In this document: positions 26,485 to 34,336 of the stretch, one piece after another
Layout: each line of letters begins with the position of its first letter
How positions within the stretch are numbered: the stretch's first letter is position 1
NCBI RefSeq assembly: GCF_047238345.1
Contig: NZ_JBDFMQ010000002.1
Coordinates: 115,213 to 179,212, forward strand
DNA: 64,000 bases
Direction: 5' to 3'
Source: Shouchella sp047238345
GTDB taxonomy: Bacteria; Bacillota; Bacilli; Bacillales; Bacillaceae_D
Position numbers and translations under genes: made by a program
Notes under the pieces: generated by a model
What the model saw: the letters and a program-made list of their open reading frames with translations, nothing else
What the model was told of the DNA's origin: nothing
The model's database searches: none

Positions 26485-26667
26485 ATGAGACAATTTAAAT
26501 ACGTCATGATTTCAGGAATTATCGTGTGTATTGGGTTTATAACTTTAGACTTACTTTTTACTTCCGACCCACAAATTGCATTACCCAGAGTGTTAGGTTC
26601 ATTTATTACCGGAGCCGTTTTTATGCTCATTTACTATAACTTTGTTATTAAAAAGAGAGAAGCTTAA
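26485..26667 (+). CDS. Small two-helix membrane protein (copy 2)
   Basis: A 60-residue paralogue of the protein at 22982-23176, sharing ISGI, PQI, and GAVFMLIYYNFV with a basic end (KKREA). GAAGGGGTG precedes the ATG by 6 nt. A terminator follows directly. Function unknown. Retention of two diverged copies within 3.5 kb, among decayed genes, suggests they are still expressed. Confidence 0.7.
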   Translation: MRQFKYVMISGIIVCIGFITLDLLFTSDPQIALPRVLGSFITGAVFMLIYYNFVIKKREA

Positions 26668-26685
26668 AAAAACCGTTAAACTAAC

Positions 26686-26716
26686 AGAACTCTAGCGATA
26701 TGCTAAAGTTCTTTTT
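26686..26716 (+). terminator. Terminator after the small membrane protein gene
   Basis: AGAACTCTAGC (26686-26696) pairs with GCTAAAGTTCT (26702-26712) with one G-U, followed by TTTT. Confidence 0.85.
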
Positions 26717-26898
26717 TATTTTAGGAATTTTTTAAATAAACCTAATCATTTATAAAAACCTAATTAAATAGGACATTGGGCGCATTATATGTGTGAAAAA
26801 ATGAATTAATTTAAATAAAGTTGAAATTTATATGTTTATATTTAGGTTTACTGGGAACATAAGGGGTGTAAGACAATATTAGGAAAGAAGGAGATAAC

Positions 26899-27228
26899 AT
26901 GGAAGTAAAGAACAAGTCTTTAAGAGTAATCTTCACAATGTTTATGGCTGCTATTTTTGCAATCGGAGCTGTATTCGGGACGGGAACAGTGGCTTCAGCA
27001 TCAGAACCAACTGAAGAGGAAGTACAAGAGTATGCTCAGGAATTCGAAGTTGAAATTCAACCATATGGTCCAATTTCAACGGCTGTAGGCTTCTTAACAG
27101 GTCTTGGATTAGGTTGGTTAGCTGAAAACTTACTTGACCAAGGTACAGATGTATTCTGTGACAATTATTACGACTCAAATGCAGCGGCAGCTTGGGCTTG
27201 TGACTGGATACTAGGGTATGATGGTTAA
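26899..27228 (+). CDS. Secreted small protein, tandem copy 1
   Basis: A 109-residue protein with a Sec signal peptide (basic KNKSLR, hydrophobic core, GTVASASE cleavage region at about residues 30-35). The mature part begins with an acidic segment (EPTEEEVQEYAQEFE), then QPYGPISTAVGFLTGLGLGWL, a glycine-rich hydrophobic helix, and ends in a tail with two Cys (DVFCDNYY, WACDWILGYDG) that can form a disulfide. This layout, acidic prosegment plus amphipathic Gly-rich C-terminus, is reminiscent of secreted bacteriocins or peptide toxins, but no family is recognised. GAAGGAGATAAC precedes the ATG. Confidence 0.75.
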   Translation: MEVKNKSLRVIFTMFMAAIFAIGAVFGTGTVASASEPTEEEVQEYAQEFEVEIQPYGPISTAVGFLTGLGLGWLAENLLDQGTDVFCDNYYDSNAAAAWACDWILGYDG

Positions 27229-27234
27229 TACTTA
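26991..27234. repeat. Tandem repeat unit A (secreted protein mature region)
   Basis: This unit matches 27418-27662 almost base for base, through the stop codon and the first bases after it, while sequence upstream (signal peptide) is much less alike. Confidence 0.8.
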
Positions 27235-27321
27235 CTCTTCTGGTCTCAAGCTTTCATAACAGTACTTATTTCGTTTAATCAAATGAAGTGGACGAGCTAT
27301 AAAATTCTAGGAGGTTTTCTA

Positions 27322-27657
27322 ATGGGAGAAAATGCAAAAAAACATTCATTTAAGGCACTTTTTACTTTATTAATGGTAGCAGTATTTACAATTGGGTCGG
27401 TGTTTGGTACAAGCGCATTTGCGTCAGCATCAGAACCAACTGAAGAGGAAGTACAAGAATATGCTCAGGAATTCGAAGGTGAAATTCAACCATATGGTCC
27501 AATTTCAACAGCTGTAGGCTTCTTAACAGGTCTTGGATTAGGTTGGTTAGCTGAAAACTTACTTGACCAAGGTACAGATGTATTCTGTGACAATTATTAC
27601 GACTCAAATGCAGCGGCAGCTTGGGCTTGTGACTGGATACTAGGGTATGATGGTTAA
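27322..27657 (+). CDS. Secreted small protein, tandem copy 2
   Basis: A 111-residue paralogue of the gene just upstream. The start at 27322 follows AGGAGG (27309-27314); the frame opens earlier at 27283. The signal peptide differs substantially, yet from ASASEPTEEE onward the protein is identical to copy 1 but for one residue (Gly for Val in the acidic segment), and the DNA differs at only a few sites. So the mature part has been recently homogenised while the signal region diverged. A terminator follows at 27674. Confidence 0.75.
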   Translation: MGENAKKHSFKALFTLLMVAVFTIGSVFGTSAFASASEPTEEEVQEYAQEFEGEIQPYGPISTAVGFLTGLGLGWLAENLLDQGTDVFCDNYYDSNAAAAWACDWILGYDG

Positions 27658-27662
27658 TACTT
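27418..27662. repeat. Tandem repeat unit B (secreted protein mature region)
   Basis: The second copy of the unit at 26991-27234, offset by about 428 bp. The pair is a substrate for unequal crossover or gene conversion. Confidence 0.8.
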
Positions 27663-27673
27663 GATAGTAGATG

Positions 27674-27699
27674 GAGTAACCGCAAAGGTTACTCTTTTT
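27674..27699 (+). terminator. Terminator of the secreted-protein pair
   Basis: GAGTAACC (27674-27681) and GGTTACTC (27687-27694) form a perfect 8-bp stem with a GCAAA loop, followed by TTTTT. Confidence 0.88.
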
Positions 27700-28330
27700 A
27701 TCTTATTCATTTCGAGTTGATAGGGGACCAGGATAACTTACCTATCATTATGTATTGATGGAATGGAGATTTCCTTTCGTTACATGTGATATGTCAGCAA
27801 GCTCAATGCAACTTAGAATATGAGAGAAAAGTGGGATATGAGAGAGCTAATTTATATACTCTTTCATGTACATAGATAAAATGGTAAACGAATAGAAAAG
27901 AATATTAGCGATGCCGGTGGGTGAATGACACGAAATGAAGGGGTCTATAATCTAGTAAAATAGAAGAGGGAAGGGATATGTAATAGGGAACATAAGGAGT
28001 GATTAATTTAAAATCTAATATTTTTTAAACTGTTTTCTATGAAATAAAACTGTATTCGGATATTCATTATACCTACTGAACATTAAGGACGTACATAGCG
28101 ACTATTATAAGTACAGTCATTTCTAAAATAATTTTTAAAAAATTAGCCGTTCATTTTTCATGTTCTCTCATCTCAAAAGTCTTCTCTCCTCTTTTTAGTA
28201 CTTAGACTAATTAAAAGAAAGGCACTTAGAGATTTCGCAGTAGAAAAATGTTAAAAGATAAAGATCTTGCATAAAGGATTGGACATTACAATGATAAGAA
28301 ACATACCCGCTTTCACTAATTATTTTGATC
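27700..28330. other. Intergenic stretch, no gene seen
   Basis: AT-rich sequence without a frame that has a ribosome site and protein-like composition. A frame at 28267-28476 is a shadow of the pseudogene starting at 28331. Confidence 0.45.
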
Positions 28331-28964
28331 TTATCCGTCTGGTGAGGGTGCGAATAAAAGCCCCGTCATCGGAGACACGTTTAAGGTTTTTGAAAAGGAG
28401 TATGAGGATTCGCGAATTCAAGAGGATGACTACCGAAGTTTCACTGCATATTTTGACAGTAACAACCTCGCTGTAAGGATTGACGCAGGTATGGTAGAAG
28501 GGGTCTCGTCAACTTATTGGATTAGTGGCAAACTTAATAACACTGAATTAATCAGTGAGGCTCTTGATGAGGTTGATCGACTTTATATCCCATCAAATTA
28601 CAGTTTTTGGGGACAGTCATGCAACCAACAAATTCAAAAATGAGCTTACGGAATTTTTTAACGAGAGATTAGGTTTTTATTTTGTAAATGAAACGGATGA
28701 GTATAGCTACGGCATTCGAGTCGATTTGATTGCTAATGCAGATGATGGCAGTCTTTCTCAAAATGTTACAGTTCAAGATGAGATAGGAACCATTAACGAG
28801 AATACGTATGATAGTGAGTTGAAAGTGAATGAAGAAATAAATGTCGGGGACCTTTATAGATTGAATTCCAGGGCAAGATTCTGGTTGCGCAATCTGCTGA
28901 GCCCGTCTCCACTGCTCCAAGCTATATCGCCTTGTTTATTAGCAGCTACATCTATTATTCTTAA
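28331..28964 (+). pseudogene. Multiply frameshifted gene remnant
   Basis: Three successive frames read as real protein. From 28331 (after a TGA) comes SPVIGDTFKVFEKEYEDSR and on to IPSNYSFWGQ with a stop near 28640. Another frame continues from about 28600 with FGDSHATNKFKNELTEFFNE and runs to about 28862. A third, GKILVAQSAEPVSTAPSYIA, ends at 28964. Together they suggest one ancestral protein of about 210 residues or more, with the 5' end missing and two frameshifts. No family is recognised. Confidence 0.6.
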
Positions 28965-29159
28965 TTTATCGTTAACAGAAAAATCATTTACTTTCATTAT
29001 GTTTTTATCCTCTCTTAGAAAGAAAAACATATAACTGCAAGTAAGGTGCTAATTGTTAAATTTTATCTTGGAGTTATTTTTTCCTGTTAGGTATCCCGAG
29101 TAGAATGAAGCTCATCACAATAATTATATAAAAAATTACTTATAACACTCCTTCACAAA

Positions 29160-30840
29160 GCCCATTTCCAATAGATTTCTTTAACTTATTGTTTGACCCA
29201 TTTTCTTAATAAAATCGAATGCGTAAGCATTTTTATATGACGAGGTTAAAAATTCTTCATTTAGTGTTTGGTAAGTAATTGTTACTTTTTTAACAAAAAA
29301 TATGGTAAGTGAAATTATTTATTTGTTGTTTCGAATGTTATTAAGTTATGGCGAACATTTTTAGTATATAGAGAGAAAAACGAGCAACAAAAGAGAAACG
29401 CTAAATAGCGTTACAGATAAAAAGAAGAGGGGGATGTTCTTACAGGTATTTTGTTTATTCTTGGCTATCCAATTAACACTCTTAACAGCACACAAATAAG
29501 TAAAAATACTCAAAAACTGTTAAACTTACGTTAATGTTCAAACGTATTCAAATAAAGTAAGAAAGGGTTGAAGAATGATGGGGTTTCGATTTAGGAAAAG
29601 TGTAAAGATAGCACCGGGTGTCCGGTTAAATGTAGGGAAGAAGTCAGTAGGCGTAAGTATGGGTGGAAAAGGATTTAGACATTCGATAAATAGTAGCGGA
29701 AGAAGAACCACAACTGTTGGGGTACCTGGTACCGGCCTATCTTATTCACACGCCCATTCATCGGGTAAAAAATCAAGGAATAAAACTCCTTCCACAAGTA
29801 CAGGGATTACTAGTGGGGTAGGGAATCAGCTATCACAGTCAGACTATGACTACACGAATAGCCCTTCCTATATAGTTGATCAATACGAAAAACAAATAAC
29901 GGCCCTATCTCAGTGGCATCGAATTCTTATTACACCAATAGATTGGGAAGCTAAATCAAAGCAAGATCCTCCTTTTCAAATCGGTGAAATGGGTCAGAAT
30001 GAAGCAGCTGCAAGTCAAACATTAAATGCGTACAAGCCTTCTTTTTTTGAGAAATTATTCAAGAAGGATTTGCATAGAGTAAAACATTTACAAGAGCAGG
30101 TTAATAAGGGAATGATGAAGGATAAACAAGAGTATGATCGATGGGCAGAAAATGTACAGCAAGCACAAACATATGTGAATCCAAGTCCTCACTTATACAT
30201 AGAACTCCTAAGACAATCGGGATTTTTTAAAATAGAAAATGAGTTGGGGATTCAGATTAGACCTCAAATAAAAGAAGATGAAATAACGATAGAATTGGTC
30301 ATGAATGATGCCCTTATACCTAATGAAGTAGTTAGTTTAACAAAGACTGGGCGCTTGTCGACGAAAGCACAAACAAAAACAAATTATTATGGTTTGTATC
30401 AACAATTTATTTGTTCAATGATATTAAAACTCATTAAAGATTGTTTCTCCATTTTGCCTGCTGTTAATAAAATCTCTTCACATGTAATTGAAGAAAAAAT
30501 AGACCCAATAGATGGTCATCAAAAAATATTTCAATTAATAGAAATCAAGAGCACAAAAGAACAAGTTGAGAAGCTTAATTTTGAGATGTTAGAGCCAGTT
30601 GCAGCTATTGAGGGGTTTGAGCCAAAATGGAAATTTCTAAAAACAAAAGGTTTTCAACCGCTTGGGGTTAATTAGGTAGAGTACAAATATTTTAAAATAG
30701 GCGTCGAGATTGAATGCAATTAATTATATATCTTTAAAAGAAAACCTACATCCCAACAAATAGGGTTTAATCAATCGTTTAATTAGAAACTTCACAAGTT
30801 CATGCCTTAGTTTCTTATACATCTATAACAGTCTGCTGTT
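29160..30840. repeat. Segmental duplicate (intact copy) of the DUF4236 locus
   Basis: This is the full-length counterpart of 9139-9860. Matching upstream sequence runs from about 29160 to 29461, then about 950 bp that the other copy lacks, then matching coding 3' end (30414-30675) and the matching flank to about 30800. Confidence 0.8.
29575..30675 (+). CDS. DUF4236 domain protein
   Basis: A 366-residue protein. The N-terminal ~55 residues, FRFRKSVKIAPGVRLNVGKK onward to RTTTVGVPGTGLSYS, are a clear DUF4236 domain, found in many bacterial proteins of unknown role, often in mobile or stress-related contexts. A Ser/Thr-rich linker and a ~260-residue region follow that is not recognised; it includes a stretch rich in charged residues around an FFEKLFKKDLHRVKHLQEQ helix. 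Either ATG at 29575 or 29578 could start. The last 86 residues recur in the remnant at 9352-9639. Confidence 0.85.
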   Translation: MMGFRFRKSVKIAPGVRLNVGKKSVGVSMGGKGFRHSINSSGRRTTTVGVPGTGLSYSHAHSSGKKSRNKTPSTSTGITSGVGNQLSQSDYDYTNSPSYIVDQYEKQITALSQWHRILITPIDWEAKSKQDPPFQIGEMGQNEAAASQTLNAYKPSFFEKLFKKDLHRVKHLQEQVNKGMMKDKQEYDRWAENVQQAQTYVNPSPHLYIELLRQSGFFKIENELGIQIRPQIKEDEITIELVMNDALIPNEVVSLTKTGRLSTKAQTKTNYYGLYQQFICSMILKLIKDCFSILPAVNKISSHVIEEKIDPIDGHQKIFQLIEIKSTKEQVEKLNFEMLEPVAAIEGFEPKWKFLKTKGFQPLGVN

Positions 30841-30897
30841 AATCATCATACAATAAAAAAATTACTTATGATTTAAGACAAAGTAGTCACTAATTGG

Positions 30898-30940
30898 AAA
30901 AGGCAACCATTCCTCTCTATAAAGAAATTGGTTGCCTTTT
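30898..30940. terminator. Bidirectional terminator
   Basis: AAAAGGCAACCA (30898-30909) and TGGTTGCCTTTT (30929-30940) form a perfect 12-bp stem around a 19-nt loop, 5 nt beyond the stop of the minus-strand aldo/keto reductase gene. Confidence 0.85.
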
Positions 30941-30944
30941 TTGT

Positions 30945-31895
30945 TTATAGCAGATGTTTAGCACTGTCTAGATTTAACCAATTCACTTCATCTGGTGTTA
31001 ACGACACACTAGCCCCTTTTGCACACGAAAGCATCTCTTCATTGTTCTGAGGCCCAATAATTGCTGCTGTTGGAAATGCTTGATTAAGAACATACGCAAG
31101 GGCAATCTCTATTGTGGTTACATTCTTCTGGCGGGCTAATGCCGTCGCGCGATCAAATCGTTCCCAATTTTGATCATTATAAAAAACGCGGACCAAGTCT
31201 TCATTTGAACGATCCTGACGATCAAAACGTCCTGTAAAGAAACCTCTTGCTTGAGAAGACCAAGAGAGGACCGGAATCTCTGTGCGTTGATGCCAGTTAA
31301 TGGCATCAACATCCAAGCTGATACAACCGGGCCAGTACGCTTCCTTCGCCTTAGCTAGGCTTAAGTTAGGACTCGAAAACGAGAACCCACGGAGTCCATG
31401 TTTTGCTGCGTATTCGTTTGCTTCTTCAAGACGAGAGGTTCCCCAGTTTGACCCACCAAACGTTGATATGTAACCGTCTTCCACAAATTGATTTAACCAC
31501 TCTAAAATTCTTCCAACAGGAACAGTAGGGTCATCCCGATGGAGAGCATATAATTCCACATGTTCTGTTTTAAGCCGGTCAAGGCTTGTGTTCAACTGTT
31601 CCTGTAAATCCGATTTATTGATCGTATGACCGCTTTCATTGGGATGCCCCCCTTTCGTCCAGATGTTCACACGCTCCCGATTACCAGCATCTAACCAATT
31701 CCCAATGGCTTCTTCACTTAAACCGCCGCTATAAATGAAGGCAGTATCAATGGTATTTCCGCCGATCTTCAAGTAATTCTCAATCATTTCGGTTGCCACT
31801 TCTTGATGGACAGGCGTAAAGTAATCTGAGCCCATCACAAGTGAAGAGACCGGTTTGGCCAACCCTTCTATTTGTATGGATTTTAATGTAGTCAT
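30945..31895 (-). CDS. Aldo/keto reductase
   Basis: A 316-residue NADPH-dependent AKR. The tetrad is visible: Asp in TIDTAFIYSGG, Tyr in the same stretch, Lys in IWTKGGHP and His in LYALHRDDP. ALAYVLNQAFPTAAIIGPQN near the C-terminus is the cofactor-binding part. It overlaps the Gfo/Idh/MocA gene by 4 nt and is the second gene of a LacI-regulated operon opposite an ABC sugar importer. It probably oxidises or reduces the imported sugar or a keto-derivative; the substrate is not readable. Confidence 0.88.
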   Translation of the reverse strand: MTTLKSIQIEGLAKPVSSLVMGSDYFTPVHQEVATEMIENYLKIGGNTIDTAFIYSGGLSEEAIGNWLDAGNRERVNIWTKGGHPNESGHTINKSDLQEQLNTSLDRLKTEHVELYALHRDDPTVPVGRILEWLNQFVEDGYISTFGGSNWGTSRLEEANEYAAKHGLRGFSFSSPNLSLAKAKEAYWPGCISLDVDAINWHQRTEIPVLSWSSQARGFFTGRFDRQDRSNEDLVRVFYNDQNWERFDRATALARQKNVTTIEIALAYVLNQAFPTAAIIGPQNNEEMLSCAKGASVSLTPDEVNWLNLDSAKHLL

Positions 31896-32887
31896 AAAAG
31901 CACCATCCTTTTTCTATTTTCATGAGACGCCAGCGCACGATCGAGTAAGCGCATATTGGCGAGAGAATCTTTCACCCCAGCTGAAAGGGACTTCTCTCCC
32001 CATAACACTTCTGCAAAATAATCGGCCTGTTTCGCATAATGATTCCAATCCTCGACATCCACCTGTTGTTCGTCTCCATTTTGAAAAAGTCGATAGCCTT
32101 CACTACCACCTGTAAAGGGATTCGGTATCGTAATCCGACCTGTAGAACCAAGTATTTCCGCATCATTGCGGTAAGCAGCCCACATGCCACAATCAAAAAT
32201 CAGAAACTTCCCGTTCTGAAATTCAACAAGACCTGCAGCTGTCATGTCAACCTCATCGTGAGAGGCTGGAGAATAGGAATGTACCGTAATGGCTTCTGGC
32301 TCTTCATCAAAGATCATACGAGCTAGGCTTAATGGATATACACCAATGTCATATAAACTCCCACCACCATACGCTTTTTTCATACGGAAATTTTCTAAAG
32401 CCTCTGAATTATTGAATGAAAACGAGCTACGAATACCGCGTAGTTCACCAATGGCTCCGTTTTCAATCGCTTCTTTAATATGGGCATAACGTGTCTGATG
32501 GCGATACATAAAAGCTTCAAGTAAGAATACACCTTGCTCGTCACAAACTCGTTTCATTTCTTCCAATTCACTTTGATTCAACGCGATTGGCTTTTCACAT
32601 AAGACATGTTTCTTCGCTCTCGCTGCCCGAATAACCCACTCTTTATGAAGGTGGTTTGGCAATGGGATGTACACCGCTTCAATTGAAGGGTCAGCAAGCA
32701 GTTCATCATAGGATCCATATGCTCTTGGAATGGAAAATTCTTTTGCAAATGCCTCAGCTTTCTCTAAGTTCCGACTCGCGACCGCTTGGATAGACCCTGT
32801 TTTTGATTCAATGATTCCTGGAACCATTGATTGCCTCGCGATGGTAGCGGTTCCAAGAATGCCCCACGTTAATTGTTTAGCCATCAT
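31892..32887 (-). CDS. Gfo/Idh/MocA-family oxidoreductase
   Basis: A 331-residue dehydrogenase: GILGTATIARQSMVPGI at the N-terminus, LCEKPIALN holding EKP and GGGSLYDIGVYPLSLARMI in the second domain with the conserved Asp. Two Met codons (32887, 32884) are possible after a GGAGATGATGG region. It is first in a two-gene operon with the aldo/keto reductase, and its promoter region carries the same 12-bp palindrome as the ABC transporter promoter, so both should be induced together by the sugar sensed by the LacI repressor. Confidence 0.86.
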   Translation of the reverse strand: MMAKQLTWGILGTATIARQSMVPGIIESKTGSIQAVASRNLEKAEAFAKEFSIPRAYGSYDELLADPSIEAVYIPLPNHLHKEWVIRAARAKKHVLCEKPIALNQSELEEMKRVCDEQGVFLLEAFMYRHQTRYAHIKEAIENGAIGELRGIRSSFSFNNSEALENFRMKKAYGGGSLYDIGVYPLSLARMIFDEEPEAITVHSYSPASHDEVDMTAAGLVEFQNGKFLIFDCGMWAAYRNDAEILGSTGRITIPNPFTGGSEGYRLFQNGDEQQVDVEDWNHYAKQADYFAEVLWGEKSLSAGVKDSLANMRLLDRALASHENRKRMVLL

Positions 32888-32935
32888 CCATCATCTCCTT
32901 AACATAAGCTATTCATTCATTATGTAATCAAATTA

Positions 32936-32947
32936 GAAACCGGTTTC
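32936..32947. promoter_or_regulatory. LacI-family operator, copy 1
   Basis: GAAACCGGTTTC is a perfect 12-bp palindrome (wider TTGAAACCGGTTTCTAA on the minus strand) about 50 bp upstream of the Gfo/Idh/MocA start. The identical palindrome occurs at 34234. The central CG is typical of LacI/GalR-family sites; the repressor is probably encoded between them. CcpA binding is also possible. Confidence 0.8.
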
Positions 32948-33024
32948 AATTAAACGTATACGGAGATTCCTTTTTTGTCAATGCTTATTTCCCTTCCAGA
33001 GAGAAGAATAGCGGAACATGCGTA

Positions 33025-34065
33025 TTAATCATGCTGCCATTCTTCACAGGAGTGACGTACCGTCACATAGGTAGGGATGACCGATTCTTTGACTTGATCT
33101 TCTGAATGAATTAAGCCTACAAGCGTTTCAATTGTTTTCTTCGCTAATTTCCTGTAGTTGTGATTGACAGAGGTGACACCAGGAGGGAAGTGCTCCGCTA
33201 AATACGTATCATCAAAACCTGTGACGGAAATATCCCCGGGAACTTTTAACCCAAATTTCTTAAACATTTTCATTGCCCCAATCGCAACAAAATCATTGAT
33301 ACATAAGACCGCTGTTGGTCGTTCATCAAGATGGATCAGGTGCATAGCATCTCGTTCACCAGCTTCAATACTGTAACCACTGCTATGAATCCACCTCTCC
33401 TTGAACGTTAAGCCCTTTTGCTCCATTGTCTCTCGAAAGACACTTACTTTTTCATCCGTTGACGAGACACCCACCTCGCCACCCAACAAACCGATTGTTT
33501 GATGACCATGGTTATAGAGTAAATCAATTAAACGCCGAACCCCATTTGCCTCGTCTGTTCGTACTGTATGAGCTTCGACACCTTCCATCTTTCCATTAAC
33601 CAAAACCATCGGTACGTGCTGCAACGCTTCATTCATCCCATTAACCAACTCTTCTGTAGGGTGCGTCTGGTTGATACGGCCACCTAGGAAGACAATGCCA
33701 TCCACTTGTCTTGAGATTAAATTTTCCAGGTAGTTTTGCTCAATTGAAAAGCTCTGCATGGAATTACATAATAAACAGGTATATCCTTTTTCCAGGGCCT
33801 GGCGCTCTAATTCTTTTACGATCATGGAGTAAAAAGGATGATCAATATCAGGTAAGATGATGCCAAGCATTTTTGATTGTTTTAAATATAAGCTTCGAGC
33901 CATGACATTAGGCTTAAAATTATATTTATTAATTAACGCCTGCACCCTTGATTTTGCCGGTTCTCGAACGTTTGTTTTTCCCGTTAGTACTCTAGATACG
34001 GTGGCAGGGGAGACATTTGCCTCTTTTGCAATCTGATAAATGGTTACACCGTCTTTCTTCATCAT
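33025..34065 (-). CDS. LacI/GalR-family transcriptional regulator
   Basis: A 346-residue repressor. The HTH at residues 7-30 (TIYQIAKEANVSPATVSRVL) and hinge NFKPNVMARSL precede a periplasmic-binding-like sugar domain (LGIILPDIDHPFYSMIVKEL). It is flanked on both sides by the operons that carry its presumed operators, the enzymes at 30945-32887 and the ABC importer at 34337-37368. Likely effector is the imported sugar or its derivative. AAGGAAGAG precedes the start. Confidence 0.92.
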   Translation of the reverse strand: MMKKDGVTIYQIAKEANVSPATVSRVLTGKTNVREPAKSRVQALINKYNFKPNVMARSLYLKQSKMLGIILPDIDHPFYSMIVKELERQALEKGYTCLLCNSMQSFSIEQNYLENLISRQVDGIVFLGGRINQTHPTEELVNGMNEALQHVPMVLVNGKMEGVEAHTVRTDEANGVRRLIDLLYNHGHQTIGLLGGEVGVSSTDEKVSVFRETMEQKGLTFKERWIHSSGYSIEAGERDAMHLIHLDERPTAVLCINDFVAIGAMKMFKKFGLKVPGDISVTGFDDTYLAEHFPPGVTSVNHNYRKLAKKTIETLVGLIHSEDQVKESVIPTYVTVRHSCEEWQHD

Positions 34066-34233
34066 CCCAAATCTCTTCCTTCTCTACATAAGCTAACGTC
34101 AATTTCTACCAAAAGTATAGATTTGTTTGCCAATCTAGTCAAAATCATTTTACTTCACGCTTCAAAAAACTGAATAATCGATAGAGTCGAAAATGAATGT
34201 TGACAAATGTGTGTTTCTTTTTTAAAGTTAACT

Positions 34234-34245
34234 GAAACCGGTTTC
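34234..34245. promoter_or_regulatory. LacI-family operator, copy 2
   Basis: GAAACCGGTTTC again, perfectly palindromic and identical to 32936-32947. It lies about 90 bp ahead of the sugar-binding-protein gene, with TTGACA at 34199-34204 upstream. Confidence 0.8.
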
Positions 34246-34336
34246 CGATATAAATTAACACGTTGCATAAAGTACGTATATTCTTTAGAAAGACATTTGT
34301 AAGCGATAACAAAGAGTTGACTGAGGGGGCATAACG

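Noticed and set aside
28267..28476. 69-codon plus-strand frame
   Set aside because: A different frame in the same DNA reads as convincing protein (from 28331), so this one is a shadow of the pseudogene.
28555..28601. N-terminal part of the 159-codon frame as a gene start
   Set aside because: Its first residues overlap the preceding protein-like frame, and only the part after about 28600 looks real; treated as one frameshifted remnant.
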